Source: Amycolatopsis nigrescens CSC17Ta-90
Lineage (GTDB): Bacteria; Actinomycetota; Actinomycetes; Mycobacteriales; Pseudonocardiaceae
Assembly: GCF_000384315.1 (NCBI RefSeq)
Contig: NZ_ARVW01000001.1
Location: 8,415,001 to 8,479,000, forward strand
Direction of reading: 5' to 3'
Length of the DNA: 64,000 nt
In this document: positions 7,973-17,304 of the stretch, in pieces
Position numbering within the stretch: the stretch's first letter is position 1
How the letters are laid out: each line of letters begins with the position of its first letter
Notes under the pieces: generated by a model
The model's input: the letters and a program-made list of their open reading frames with translations, nothing else
Told to the model about the DNA's origin: nothing
Database searches by the model: none
Program-made: the position numbers and the translations under genes

Positions 7973-10234
7973 CTACTGGGGACCGGTGCCGGTGAAGTGG
8001 CGCAGGCGCAGGCTGTTCGAGACGACGAGTACCGAGGACAGCGACATCGCGGCGCCGGCGATCAGCGGGTTCAGCAGGCCGAAGGCTGCCAGCGGGATGG
8101 CCGCCAGGTTGTAGCCGAACGCCCAGGCGAGGTTGCCGCGGATGGTGCCGAGGGTGCGGTGGGCCAACCGCAGCGCGTCGGGCACCACCCGCAGGTCGTC
8201 GCGCACCAGGATCAGGTCGGCGGAGCGGATCGCGATGTCGGTGCCCCTTGCCATCGCGAGCCCGAGGTCGGCGGTGGCCAGCGCGGGCGCGTCGTTGATC
8301 CCGTCGCCCACCATGGCCACCCGCCTGCCCTCCGCCCGCAGCCGCCGCACGGTGTCCGCTTTCTCCACCGGAAGCACCCCGGCCAGCACTTCGGTGATGC
8401 CCACCGCCTCGGCCACGGTCCGCGCGGTGCGTTCGTTGTCGCCGGTGAGCAGGGTGGTCCGCATACCGAGGGCGTGCAGGGCGGTGACGGCCGCCTTCGC
8501 CGAAGGCTTCACCTCGTCGTGCAGCACCAGCGCGCCGAGCAGCCGCCCGTCCCCGGCCACCAGCACCACGGTTGCACCGAGTTCTTCGTTGTCCCGCACC
8601 AAGTTCTCGGTTTCCGGCGGCACGCCGACGCCGTGCTCGTCGAGCAGCCTGCCGCGTCCGAGCAGCACCGCGCACTCCCCCACCTCGGCCCTGGCGCCAA
8701 GGCCCGGCAGCGCCTCGAACGCGGTGGCCTCCGGCAGTTCGCCCAGTTCCGCGCGGGCCGCGTTCGCCACCGCGGTCGCGATCGCGTGTTCGGAGGACGC
8801 CTCCACCGTGCCAGCCAGCCGGAGCAGCTCGGCGCGCGACACGCCATCCACCGGGTGCACCGCGGTCAGCGTCAACCGGCCGGTGGTGATCGTGCCGGTC
8901 TTGTCCAGCACCACGGTGTCGATCCGCCTGCTCGCCTCCAGCGCGTCCGGGCCCTTGATCAGGATACCCAGCTGCGCGCCCCGGCCGACGCCGACCATCA
9001 GCGCGGTGGGCGTGGCCAGCCCGAGCGCGCACGGACAGGCGATGATCAGCACGGCCACCGCGGCACCGAACGCAGCCTGCCCCGGCTCGCCCGCGAGCAG
9101 CCAGCCGGCCAGGGTGAGTGCGGCCAGCGCCAGCACCACCGGCACGAACACCGCGCAGATCCGGTCCACCAGTTTCTGCACGTTCGCCTTGCGCTGCTGG
9201 GCCTGCTCGGCCAGCGAGCTCATCTGGGCCAGCTGCGAGTCGGCGCCGACCTGGGTCGCCAGCACCACCAGCCGCCCGCTGCGGTTCACGCTGCCCCCGA
9301 TCACCCGGTCGCCGGGGCCGAGCTCCGCCGGCACCGGCTCACCGGTGACCGCGCTGGTGTCCACTGTGGAGTTTCCGCGCCGCACCGTGCCGTCGGCGGC
9401 CACCTTGTCCCCCGGCTTGACCACGAACTCGTCCCCGGCCACCAGCGCGCCGACCGGGATCAGCGTCTCCACCCCGTCCCGCAGTACCCGCACCTCCTTG
9501 GCGGCCAGCGCGTCCAGCGCACTCAGCAGGTCGGTCGCGCTGCGCCGGGAGCGCGTCTCGAAGTAGCGCCCGGCGAGCAGGAACGTGGTGACCCCGGCCG
9601 CGACGTCCAGGTAGACCGCATCCGCACCGGCCGCGGTGGCCCCGAAACCGAGCCAGTAGCCAGGTCCGGACGAGCCGCCGGTGAGCAACGAGAAGGCCGA
9701 CCAGCCGTAGGAGGCCAGCACACCGAGCGAGACGAGAGTGTCCATACTGGACGATCCGTGCCGCAGGTTGCGCAACGCCGCCCGGTGGAACGGCGCGGCG
9801 GACCAGAACACCACCGGGGTTGCCAGCACCAGGCATAGCAGCTCCCAGTAGGCGAACCGCAGCGACGGCACCAGCGCCAGTGTGATGGACAGGTTGCCCA
9901 GCGGCACCGCGAGCAGCGCGGCGACGGCCAGCCGTCGGCGCAGGTCGCGCACCCGCACCGACGCGTCGTCCCGCGGTTCCGGTTCCGGACGGTGCACCTC
10001 GGCGGTGTAGCCGGCGCGTACCACCGCCTCGGTCAACTCGGCGGGGTCGAGCCCGGCCGGATGCCGCACGGTCGCCCGCTCGGTCGCGTAGTTGACGGTG
10101 GCCTGCACGCCGTCCAGCTTGTTCAGCTTGCGTTCCACCCTGGCCGCACAGGCCGCGCAGGTCATGCCGCCGACCGCCAGTTCGATCTGCTCGACAGCGG
10201 GTGCCGAGCCGGCCTCCGTGCTGTTCGTGGTCAC
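7973..10234 (-). CDS. copA: Copper-translocating P1B-type ATPase
   Basis: This 753-residue protein starts at a GTG with AGGAGAGACTGA upstream. It has one N-terminal heavy-metal-binding domain with GMTCAAC (Cys26, Cys29), eight predicted membrane helices, the TGEP actuator motif (298-301), the intramembrane CPC ion motif (400-402), the DKTGT phosphorylation site (Asp444) and GDGINDAPAL in the hinge. This set is that of Cu(I)-exporting P1B-1 ATPases. It is the second gene of an operon with the CopD/CtaG membrane protein (28-base gap), consistent with copper efflux coupled to copper delivery for cytochrome oxidase assembly. Confidence 0.95.
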   Translation of the reverse strand: MTTNSTEAGSAPAVEQIELAVGGMTCAACAARVERKLNKLDGVQATVNYATERATVRHPAGLDPAELTEAVVRAGYTAEVHRPEPEPRDDASVRVRDLRRRLAVAALLAVPLGNLSITLALVPSLRFAYWELLCLVLATPVVFWSAAPFHRAALRNLRHGSSSMDTLVSLGVLASYGWSAFSLLTGGSSGPGYWLGFGATAAGADAVYLDVAAGVTTFLLAGRYFETRSRRSATDLLSALDALAAKEVRVLRDGVETLIPVGALVAGDEFVVKPGDKVAADGTVRRGNSTVDTSAVTGEPVPAELGPGDRVIGGSVNRSGRLVVLATQVGADSQLAQMSSLAEQAQQRKANVQKLVDRICAVFVPVVLALAALTLAGWLLAGEPGQAAFGAAVAVLIIACPCALGLATPTALMVGVGRGAQLGILIKGPDALEASRRIDTVVLDKTGTITTGRLTLTAVHPVDGVSRAELLRLAGTVEASSEHAIATAVANAARAELGELPEATAFEALPGLGARAEVGECAVLLGRGRLLDEHGVGVPPETENLVRDNEELGATVVLVAGDGRLLGALVLHDEVKPSAKAAVTALHALGMRTTLLTGDNERTARTVAEAVGITEVLAGVLPVEKADTVRRLRAEGRRVAMVGDGINDAPALATADLGLAMARGTDIAIRSADLILVRDDLRVVPDALRLAHRTLGTIRGNLAWAFGYNLAAIPLAAFGLLNPLIAGAAMSLSSVLVVSNSLRLRHFTGTGPQ

Positions 10235-10262
10235 TCAGTCTCTCCTGTGTGTTTCGAATGGT

Positions 10263-12230
10263 TCAGTGGCGTGTGCCGGCCAGCTTGGCGAGCATCTCGT
10301 TGTACGCGGCCAAATCGCCGTCGCCGTCTTGGTCCGCGTGCCGGTCGGCCCGCGCGGCTTCCCGCTCGTCGTGCCGCGCCCACTGCGCGAGCAGCGCTAT
10401 CACCACGATGACGAGCGGGATCTCCCCGGTGGCCCATGCGATCCCACCGCCGAGCCGTTGCTCGGCGAGCAGGTCGGGCACCCAGGGCAGGGACAGGTAG
10501 CGGTAGAAGGTCTCCGCGATCACGGACTGCTTGTTCATCAGGATGACGCCGAAGAACGCGTGGAACGGCATCACCGCGAACAGCATGCCGAGCCTGGCCA
10601 GGTGCGGCAGCGGCCGTGGCGCCCTGTCCACCCCGATCACCAGCCAGTAGAACAGGTAGCCGGAAATCACGAAGTGCACGTTCATCAGCTGGTGCGCCCA
10701 GTGGAACGGCATGGCCGCGCCGAACAGGCCGGAGAAGTACAGCAGGTAGAAGGAGCCGACGAACACCACCGACGCCACCAGCGGATGCGCCGCGAACCTG
10801 GCGAACCGGGACTGCACCACCGACACCAGCCACTCCCGCGGCCCCGGCGGGTTTCCCTTACCCGCCACCGGCAACGCGCGCAGCGCGAGGGTGATCGGGC
10901 CGCCGAGCACGAGCAGCACCGGCGCCAGCATGTTCAGCGTCATATGGGCGATCATGTGCATGCTGAAGGTGCCCGGCGAGTACTTCCCCACCCCGGAGGA
11001 CGTCGCGATCAGCACCGCCAGCCAGCCGCAGACCCAGGCCACCGTCCGCCCGACCGGCCAGTGGTCGCCCCGCCGCAGCAACCGGCGAAGCCCGACCAAA
11101 TAGGTCACCGTGGCGAGCACCGCCACGGTGCCGAGCACGAGGTCGAACCGCCAGCCGAGCAGCAACCCGCTTAGCGAAGGCGCTTCGGTGAGCTCGTACC
11201 CGATGATGGTGTGCATCACCGACGCCATTTCCGCGTAGTTGGGCGGCGGCAGATGCGTCAGCCCCACCGAGATCGCCATGGTCACGCCCATCGCGCCCAG
11301 TTCCAGCAGCCCGAGCCGGAGCAGCGCGCCGCTGCGCAGTGCCCTGGCACGGGCGGACAGGATGAGCGCCCCGAGCGCGCCGAGCAGCAGGACCTTCAGC
11401 ACCACCAGCAGTCCGTAGCCGCCGCCGGTCCAGCGGGCCTGGTCGACCGCGATCACCCCGTTGACCAACCCGGAGGCGGCGAGCACCAGCCAGCAGCCGG
11501 TGGCCAGCCGGTGGTACCTGCGGGCGGCCAGTTCCTGGTGCACACCGTCGCGGCGCAGGTGCGCCAGCAGCGCGACCAGGGTGCCGGTCCAGACCGCCGC
11601 GGCCAGCACGTGCCAGACGATGCTGTTGGTGGCGAGGTCGTGCCGGTTGCCGACGGACACGTGCCCGGTGATCACCGGCGGCAGCAGGGCGAACCCGGCG
11701 AACCCCAGCAGCAGCAAGGCGGAGCGCCAGCTCAGCACGATACGGGCGGCCACCGCCGCTACCGCGGTCACGGCCAGGGTGATCAGCCACGCCTTGGGTT
11801 CCTCCAGTGCGTCCACCAGCACGATCAACCTGTTCAGCCGCAGGGTCACCGGCTGCCCGGAGCCGTCCGCGCCGCTGAACGGGACCAGCGCCGCGGCGCC
11901 CACCGCCCAGCAGGCCGCCGCCATCCCGGCCATCCGGAGCGCGGCGTAACCGTCCGCGGCCAGCCTGCCGTCCGGGCCCGGTGGCGTGAGGAAGACGGCG
12001 AACACCAGCGAACCGACGCAGACCGCGCTGGCCGCCGTCACCAGCAGGCGCAGCCCGGCGGTGCCGAACGAGGTCAGCGGGCCGGGGTCGGTGTCACCGA
12101 CCGGCGCGTACACGTTGCCCGAGAGCAGCACCACCGCGAACACCGTGGCCAGTGCGAGCAGCACGGTGATGACCGCGGCACGGCCGATACGCCTGCCGGT
12201 CGCCGCGTCGGGGGACCTTCCTACTGTCAC
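10263..12230 (-). CDS. Fused CopD copper-resistance / CtaG cytochrome oxidase assembly membrane protein
   Basis: This 655-residue polytopic membrane protein has a GTG start. The N-terminal half (to about residue 330) is a CopD domain with about eight helices and conserved His in VITGHVSVGNRHDLATN. The C-terminal half is a caa3-type CtaG domain with the Met/His-rich HMIAHMTLNMLAPVLLVLGGP and HWAHQLMNVHF segments that probably bind copper. The fusion is common in actinobacteria. It is encoded directly upstream of the copper ATPase. Its likely role is copper uptake or distribution at the membrane for cytochrome c oxidase. Confidence 0.9.
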   Translation of the reverse strand: MTVGRSPDAATGRRIGRAAVITVLLALATVFAVVLLSGNVYAPVGDTDPGPLTSFGTAGLRLLVTAASAVCVGSLVFAVFLTPPGPDGRLAADGYAALRMAGMAAACWAVGAAALVPFSGADGSGQPVTLRLNRLIVLVDALEEPKAWLITLAVTAVAAVAARIVLSWRSALLLLGFAGFALLPPVITGHVSVGNRHDLATNSIVWHVLAAAVWTGTLVALLAHLRRDGVHQELAARRYHRLATGCWLVLAASGLVNGVIAVDQARWTGGGYGLLVVLKVLLLGALGALILSARARALRSGALLRLGLLELGAMGVTMAISVGLTHLPPPNYAEMASVMHTIIGYELTEAPSLSGLLLGWRFDLVLGTVAVLATVTYLVGLRRLLRRGDHWPVGRTVAWVCGWLAVLIATSSGVGKYSPGTFSMHMIAHMTLNMLAPVLLVLGGPITLALRALPVAGKGNPPGPREWLVSVVQSRFARFAAHPLVASVVFVGSFYLLYFSGLFGAAMPFHWAHQLMNVHFVISGYLFYWLVIGVDRAPRPLPHLARLGMLFAVMPFHAFFGVILMNKQSVIAETFYRYLSLPWVPDLLAEQRLGGGIAWATGEIPLVIVVIALLAQWARHDEREAARADRHADQDGDGDLAAYNEMLAKLAGTRH

Positions 12231-12292
12231 CCCCTATCCGTCGTGAATTCACCCCGGCTAGTTCCAGCCCGTAGGCAAATAACCTTCGACGG

Positions 12293-13309
12293 TCAGTTCC
12301 GGGCCGAGCTGGAGGCGCGCACCACCAGCTCCGGCTGGAACACCACGGCCCGGTGCTCGTGCGCCGGCCGCTCCGTGTCGTCCTCGATCTCCTCGACCAG
12401 CAGTTCCGCCGCGGTCCGGCCCAGCTCCGCGGCGGGCTGGCGGACCGAGGTCAGCGGCACCGCCGCCGCGGCCGCGAACTCGATGTCGTCGTAGCCGACG
12501 ATGGCCATCTCCGCCGGTACCCGCACCCCGGCCGCGACCATCGACTGCAGCACGCCGAGTGCGAGCAGGTCGTTGGCGCAGAACACCGCGGTCGGCCGCG
12601 GCCGGAGCCCCAGCAGCCGGGCCCCGGCGTCCCGCCCGGAAGCCACGTCCAGCGCCTCGGTGTCCACAACGGACAGTCGACGGGCCGGTGCCGGCGCCTT
12701 GTGCAGCGCGGCGCGCACGCCCGCTTCGCGGTCCCGGCACTGGGTGAGCACCGAAGGCCCGTTGACCATGGCCAGCCTGGTGTGCCCCGCCTCGATCAGG
12801 TGGCCGGCGGCGAGTGCGCCGCCGGCCACGTCGTCCACCGAGACCGAGCACGCCTCGGCGCTGGGTACCTGGCGGTCGACGAACACGAACGGGATGCCGC
12901 TGCGGCGGAAGGTCCGCACGCTGTCGCCGGCGGTGTGCACCGGGCTGAGCAGCACCCCGCGCACCCGCTGCTCGGCCAGCATCCCCAGGTAGGAGGCCTC
13001 GCGGTCGGAACGCTGGTCGCTGTTGCAGGTGATCACGTTGAGGCCCTTTTCGTGCGCCGTGTGCTCGGCGCCCTTGGCCAGGTCCACGAAGAACGGGTTG
13101 CCGAGGTCCAGCACCAGCAGCGCCATGATCCGGCTGTGCCCGGCACGCAGCTGCCTCGCGGACTCGTCCCGGACGTAACCGAGCTCCTCGATCACCGACT
13201 GCACCCGCGACCTGGTTGCCGGGGCCACCACCTGGGGCCGGTTCACCACGTTGGACACGGTGCCGATGGATACCCCGGCCGCCCTCGCCACGTCCTTGAT
13301 TCCGACCAT
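12293..13309 (-). CDS. LacI-family transcriptional regulator
   Basis: This 338-residue protein starts at the ATG at 13309 with GGGAGTGAC upstream. Residues 1-60 are the LacI helix-turn-helix and hinge (IKDVARAAGVSIGTVSNVVN). The rest is a periplasmic-binding-like effector domain with NPFFVDLAKG, VVITCNSD-like and AIVGYDDIEFA motifs. It represses or activates sugar or small-molecule genes in response to a ligand, which cannot be named here. It is divergent from the CoA-transferase/racemase gene at 13451 across a 141-base region, which may be its target. No sugar-uptake genes are adjacent. Confidence 0.92.
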   Translation of the reverse strand: MVGIKDVARAAGVSIGTVSNVVNRPQVVAPATRSRVQSVIEELGYVRDESARQLRAGHSRIMALLVLDLGNPFFVDLAKGAEHTAHEKGLNVITCNSDQRSDREASYLGMLAEQRVRGVLLSPVHTAGDSVRTFRRSGIPFVFVDRQVPSAEACSVSVDDVAGGALAAGHLIEAGHTRLAMVNGPSVLTQCRDREAGVRAALHKAPAPARRLSVVDTEALDVASGRDAGARLLGLRPRPTAVFCANDLLALGVLQSMVAAGVRVPAEMAIVGYDDIEFAAAAAVPLTSVRQPAAELGRTAAELLVEEIEDDTERPAHEHRAVVFQPELVVRASSSARN

Positions 13310-13450
13310 GTCACTCCCTGATCGCGGACGCCTCACCCCGGGCGAGCCTAGCGCGTCCACCGACGGCGGCCGCCGGTAGCAACGCGAACGCATGATCGAC
13401 TCGTTGCGGTGCCTAGCATTGCGGCAACCTCAGAGAAAGGGAGGGCGGCC

Positions 13451-14551
13451 GTGAGCGGACCCCTGACCGGCCTTCGCGTGGTCGAACTGGCCGGGATCGG
13501 ACCCGGCCCGCACGCCGCGATGGTGCTCGCCGACCTCGGCGCCGACGTGGTCCGGGTGGAACGGCCGTCCGGCGGGCTGAACCTGACCGGCGGCAAGGCC
13601 GACCACCTGCTGCGCGGGCGCCGTTCGGTGGCCGCGGACCTCAAATCCGCCGAAGGTCGCGAACTCGTGCTCAAGCTGGCCGCCAAGGCCGACGTGCTGC
13701 TCGAGGGCCTGCGCCCGGGGGTCGCCGAACGGCTCGGCGTCGGGCCGGAGGACTGCCAGGCCCGCAACCCCGCGCTCGTCTACGGGCGGATGACCGGCTG
13801 GGGCCAGGACGGTCCCTTCGCGCAGCGGGCCGGGCACGACATCAACTACCTGTCGCTGACCGGCACCCTGCACGCGATCGGCAGGGCGGGCGAACCGCCG
13901 GTGCCGCCGCTGAACCTGGTCGGCGACTTCGGTGGCGGCTCGATGTTCCTGGTCGCCGGGGTGCTCGCGGCGCTGTGGGAACGGCAGCGCTCCGGCGAGG
14001 GCCAGGTGGTGGACGCGGCGATGGTGGACGGCGCGAGCGTGCTCAGCCAGATGATCTGGGCCTTCCGCGGGGCCGGCGCGTGGACCGGCCAACGCGCGGA
14101 CAACCTGCTCGACGGCGCGGCTCCGTTCTACGACACCTACACCTGCGCGGACGGCCGCTGGGTCGCGGTGGGCGCGCTCGAACCGCAGTTCTACGCCGCA
14201 CTGCTGGACGGCCTCGGCCTGACCGGGGAAGACCTGCCCGCGCAGGGCGACCGGGACGGCTGGCCCCGGCTGCGGGCCAGGTTCACCGCGGTCTTCGTCT
14301 CCAGGACCAGGGACGAGTGGGCGGAGATCTTCGCCGGCACCGACGCCTGCGTGACCCCGGTGCTCTCCTTCGACGAAGCCGGCGCGCATCCGCATCTCGC
14401 CGCGCGGGACACCCTGATCACCATCGACGGCGTACAGCAGGCAGCACCCGCGCCGAGGTTCTCCCGCACCCCGCCGTCCATCCCTGTCGCACCACCGACC
14501 CCTGGCGCCCACACCGACTCCGTCCTCGCCGACTGGCACATCGGCGAATAG
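13451..14551 (+). CDS. Alpha-methylacyl-CoA racemase / CaiB-BaiF family CoA-transferase
   Basis: This 366-residue protein starts at the GTG at 13451 with GGAGGGCGGCC before it; an upstream in-frame start has no ribosome site. The N-terminal [21 protein letters not shown] and [10 protein letters not shown] match the family III CoA-transferase fold. [22 protein letters not shown] carries the His, and [10 protein letters not shown] the Asp, used as acid and base in Mycobacterium MCR. This argues for the racemase branch, which inverts the alpha-methyl centre of branched acyl-CoA. It stands alone, divergent from the LacI gene. A link to branched-chain lipid breakdown is likely. A link to the 2-methylbutyryl chemistry predicted at 41-50 kb would be speculative. 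Confidence 0.88.
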   Translation: MSGPLTGLRVVELAGIGPGPHAAMVLADLGADVVRVERPSGGLNLTGGKADHLLRGRRSVAADLKSAEGRELVLKLAAKADVLLEGLRPGVAERLGVGPEDCQARNPALVYGRMTGWGQDGPFAQRAGHDINYLSLTGTLHAIGRAGEPPVPPLNLVGDFGGGSMFLVAGVLAALWERQRSGEGQVVDAAMVDGASVLSQMIWAFRGAGAWTGQRADNLLDGAAPFYDTYTCADGRWVAVGALEPQFYAALLDGLGLTGEDLPAQGDRDGWPRLRARFTAVFVSRTRDEWAEIFAGTDACVTPVLSFDEAGAHPHLAARDTLITIDGVQQAAPAPRFSRTPPSIPVAPPTPGAHTDSVLADWHIGE

Positions 14552-14604
14552 CCGGCTTCTCGCCCTTCGCCCCAGGGGCAAAAAGCCGGCTATTTGCCCC
14601 TGGG
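14547..14604. terminator. Overlapping alternative hairpins between convergent genes
   Basis: AATAGCCGGCTT (14547-14558) pairs perfectly with 14583-14594, and CCCAGGGGCAAA (14571-14582) pairs perfectly with 14593-14604. The two 12-bp stems overlap in one base pair of sequence and are mutually interfering. The element lies between the ends of the racemase and lipoprotein genes and begins inside the racemase stop region. It is best read as a bidirectional terminator. Confidence 0.65.
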
Positions 14605-15093
14605 TCAGTAGGCGAGGGGGCAGCGGCGGAAGGTGGCGGGGCCGTCGGTGCCGGTGAGGAACAGGCCGCCCGCAGCGACGTTCGTCGAGGCGAACAGCGC
14701 GGTGCAGACCAGCTGGTCCGCGCCGCGCGGGTCGAGCGCGCGCACCGGCAGTGGCACGATGACGCTGAGCTGGCCCTGCTGCGAGACCTCGACCGGTGCG
14801 TACACCTGAGGAAGATAGGTGACGAGCCCGCGCAGCTTCTCGTCCGCGTTCAGCCCCGCCAGCAACTCCTGGACGGCGGTCGCCGGGTCCGCGGTACCCA
14901 CAGTGCCACCGGGGCCACCGGGGCCGCTGTTCTCCCTGGTCACCGGCCGCAGCGCCCCGTCGGCCACGAAGTACAGGGTCAGACCGCCCTGCGAGGAGAT
15001 CGACGGGGCCGGGCCGACCCGCACCACCGGGGTCGGCTGCACCCCGCAGCCCGCCAGCACGAACAGCAACAGCGCCACCAACCACCTGGTCAT
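14605..15093 (-). CDS. Lipoprotein associated with a two-component system
   Basis: This 162-residue protein starts at the ATG at 15093, overlapping the sensor-kinase stop (ATGA). The N-terminal signal ends in a lipobox LAGC, so it is a membrane-anchored extracytoplasmic lipoprotein. The mature part, with LYFVADGALRPV and VQELLAGLN, resembles a GerMN-type domain. In Streptomyces, lipoproteins are encoded beside sensor kinases such as CseC and modulate their signal sensing. The third position in this operon suggests the same role, which is inference. Confidence 0.72.
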   Translation of the reverse strand: MTRWLVALLLFVLAGCGVQPTPVVRVGPAPSISSQGGLTLYFVADGALRPVTRENSGPGGPGGTVGTADPATAVQELLAGLNADEKLRGLVTYLPQVYAPVEVSQQGQLSVIVPLPVRALDPRGADQLVCTALFASTNVAAGGLFLTGTDGPATFRRCPLAY

Positions 15094-16523
15094 GACACCT
15101 CCCGCAGCGGAACCTGCAAGGTGAACCGCGCCCCGCCGTCCGGCCGGTTGGCCGCCTCCAGCGTGCCGCCGTGCAGCCGCGCGTTCTCCCAGGCGATGGC
15201 CAGGCCGAGCCCGCTGCCCTCCGATCGCGCCCTGGCCGTGTCGGCCTTGTAGAACCGGTCGAACACGCGCGGCAGCGACGCCGGGTCCAGGCCGGGCCCG
15301 TGGTCGTCGACCTCCAGCACGATCCGCTCCCCGGCCACCCGCAGCCGCACCAGCACCGGCGGGCTGCCGTGCCGCAACGCGTTGCCGACCAGGTTCGCGA
15401 TCACCACGTCCAGCCGCCGCCGGTCCACCAGCGCGCTCACCCCGGCCGGCAGCTCGGTGCTCACCTCGTCCTGCCAGCCGCGCGCGGCGACGCTGTCGGT
15501 GACCACCGTGGCCAGGTCCCACTCCTCCAGCACCAGCTCGGGCCGCGCCGAGTCGAACCGGGACAGCTCGATCAGGTCCTGCACCAGCAGCGCGAGCTTT
15601 CGGGTCTCCTCGGAGACCAGCCGCGCGGCCATCGCGGTGTCCGCCGGCAGCTGGTCGGCGTCCTCGTCGAGCACCTCGGTGACCGCGGCCATCGCGGCCA
15701 GCGGGGTGCGCAGCTCGTGCGAGACGTCGGCGACGAACCGGCGGGCGTCCGCCTCCAGGCCGCGCAGCTCGCCGACCGTGCGTTCCAGCGCGGCCGCGGT
15801 CTCGTTGAACGCGCTCACCAGCCCGGCCAGCTCGTCCGAGCCGCGCACCCGCAGCCGGGTGTCCAGCCGCCCGCTGGCCAGGTCGCGCGCGACCGTGTGC
15901 AGCTGCCGCACCGGTCTCAGCACCTGACGGGCCGCCAGCAGCGCCAGCGCCACCGCGAACGGCAGCGCCAGCCCGCCGGTGAGCCAGGCCGAACGGGCCA
16001 GATCGGCGATCGCCCTGTCCTGGTCCAGCAGCGACGTGACCGAGTAGACCTCCACCCCGGAGGGCTCCAGTACGCCGTTCTGCCCGGTTGTCATGACCGG
16101 CGTGCCGACCACGAACCGCGGGCCGTCTGCCGTGCTGACCCGCTGGAAGACCATCCGGTCGGACGAACCGACCTGCTGCCGCATCTCCTGGGAGACCTCG
16201 CTCAGGTCCGGCCCGATCACCGAGCGCTGGTTCTGGTACCGCACCACCGACTCCCGCAGCGAGCCGGCGAAATTGTCCAGGTCGCGCTGGCTGGGCGGCA
16301 GGTTCAGCCGCGGGACGAACGCGTTGATGCGCTCCTTCAGCGAGTTCATCGTCTGGTCCTGCACCCCGGTCAGGATCGTGGTCCTGGCCGAGACGTAGCT
16401 GGCGCCCGCCGCGGCCACCACCCCGGCCAGCGCGACCACCGCGAACGCGATCACCAGCCGCGGCCGCAGCCCGGACAGCCGTCGCTTGGTCGCGGCGCTC
16501 GTCCCGGTGCCCGGCTCAGGCAC
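15090..16523 (-). CDS. Two-component sensor histidine kinase (HAMP, HisKA, HATPase)
   Basis: This 477-residue protein uses the GTG at 16523, which overlaps the response-regulator stop by 8 bases; earlier starts would lie deep inside that gene. A membrane helix at about 25-45 and another at about 185-205 flank an extracytoplasmic sensor region. A HAMP domain follows. The phosphoacceptor motif VSHELRTPLAAM is HisKA, and the N, G1 and G2 boxes are NLVGNALRHG, VDDHGPGLD and GSGLGLAIAW. It forms an operon with an OmpR-type regulator and a lipoprotein, a layout close to AfsQ or Cse systems that sense envelope or nutrient stress. Confidence 0.93.
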   Translation of the reverse strand: MPEPGTGTSAATKRRLSGLRPRLVIAFAVVALAGVVAAAGASYVSARTTILTGVQDQTMNSLKERINAFVPRLNLPPSQRDLDNFAGSLRESVVRYQNQRSVIGPDLSEVSQEMRQQVGSSDRMVFQRVSTADGPRFVVGTPVMTTGQNGVLEPSGVEVYSVTSLLDQDRAIADLARSAWLTGGLALPFAVALALLAARQVLRPVRQLHTVARDLASGRLDTRLRVRGSDELAGLVSAFNETAAALERTVGELRGLEADARRFVADVSHELRTPLAAMAAVTEVLDEDADQLPADTAMAARLVSEETRKLALLVQDLIELSRFDSARPELVLEEWDLATVVTDSVAARGWQDEVSTELPAGVSALVDRRRLDVVIANLVGNALRHGSPPVLVRLRVAGERIVLEVDDHGPGLDPASLPRVFDRFYKADTARARSEGSGLGLAIAWENARLHGGTLEAANRPDGGARFTLQVPLREVS

Positions 16524-17202
16524 TGCCGAACCGATAGCCGAATCCCCGCACGGTCTGCACATGCACCGGTTTCGCCGGCACGTCCTCGATCTTCGAGCGG
16601 AGCCGCTGCACGCAGGCGTCCACCAGCCGCGAGTCGCCGAGGTAGTCGTGCTCCCACACCGAGCGCAGGATCTGCTGGCGGCTGAGCACCTGGCCGGGCG
16701 TGCGGGACAACGCCAGCAGCAGCTTCAGCTCGGTCGGGGTCAGCGGCACCTGCTCGCCGCGCCTGCGCACCACCAGCCCGGTGCGGTCGATCGCCAGGTC
16801 ACCGTGTGTTTCCTCGCCGTCCCGCTGCTCCACCGCGGCCCGCCGCAGCACCGCCCTGATCCGGGCGTCCAGCACCCTGGGCTGGGCCGGCTTGACCACG
16901 TAGTCGTCCGCTCCCGCCTCGAGCCCGGCCACCACGTCGAAGTCGTCACCGCGGGCGGTCAGCATGATGATCGGCACCGGGCCCGCCGCCCTGATCCGGC
17001 GGCAGGTCTCGAACCCGTCGATGCCGGGCAGCATGAGGTCGAGCACCACGATCTCGGGCTCCTCCTCGCGCAGCATCGCCAGCCCTTGCTCACCGGACCC
17101 GGCCGTGCTCACCTGGTGGCCCTGCCTGCGCAAGGCGAGCTCGAAGGCCTCGCGCACCGCCCTGTCGTCCTCCACCAGCAACACCACCGCCACGAAGGTC
17201 AT
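16516..17202 (-). CDS. OmpR-family response regulator (AfsQ1/CseB-like)
   Basis: This 228-residue protein has a receiver domain at residues 5-118 with the phosphoacceptor in VVLDLMLPGIDG and the Lys in VVKPAQP, followed by a winged-helix DNA-binding domain. The C-terminal WEHDYLGDSRLVDACVQRLR segment is very like AfsQ1/CseB regulators of Streptomyces. The start at 17202 is chosen because MTFVAVVLLVEDD gives the normal N-terminus; a ribosome site is weak. It is the first gene of the operon with kinase and lipoprotein. AfsQ1 influences antibiotic production in Streptomyces, but nothing here ties this system to the cluster at 40 kb. Confidence 0.92.
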   Translation of the reverse strand: MTFVAVVLLVEDDRAVREAFELALRRQGHQVSTAGSGEQGLAMLREEEPEIVVLDLMLPGIDGFETCRRIRAAGPVPIIMLTARGDDFDVVAGLEAGADDYVVKPAQPRVLDARIRAVLRRAAVEQRDGEETHGDLAIDRTGLVVRRRGEQVPLTPTELKLLLALSRTPGQVLSRQQILRSVWEHDYLGDSRLVDACVQRLRSKIEDVPAKPVHVQTVRGFGYRFGSA

Positions 17203-17304
17203 TATTCGCCGCGCTCGCCCATCCGGCGATCCCAGCCTGCTTTGTTGCAAGACCATGACATCGCGCGGACCGGATCGCTAAACCGCGGCGGCAGGCTGGT
17301 GAGC

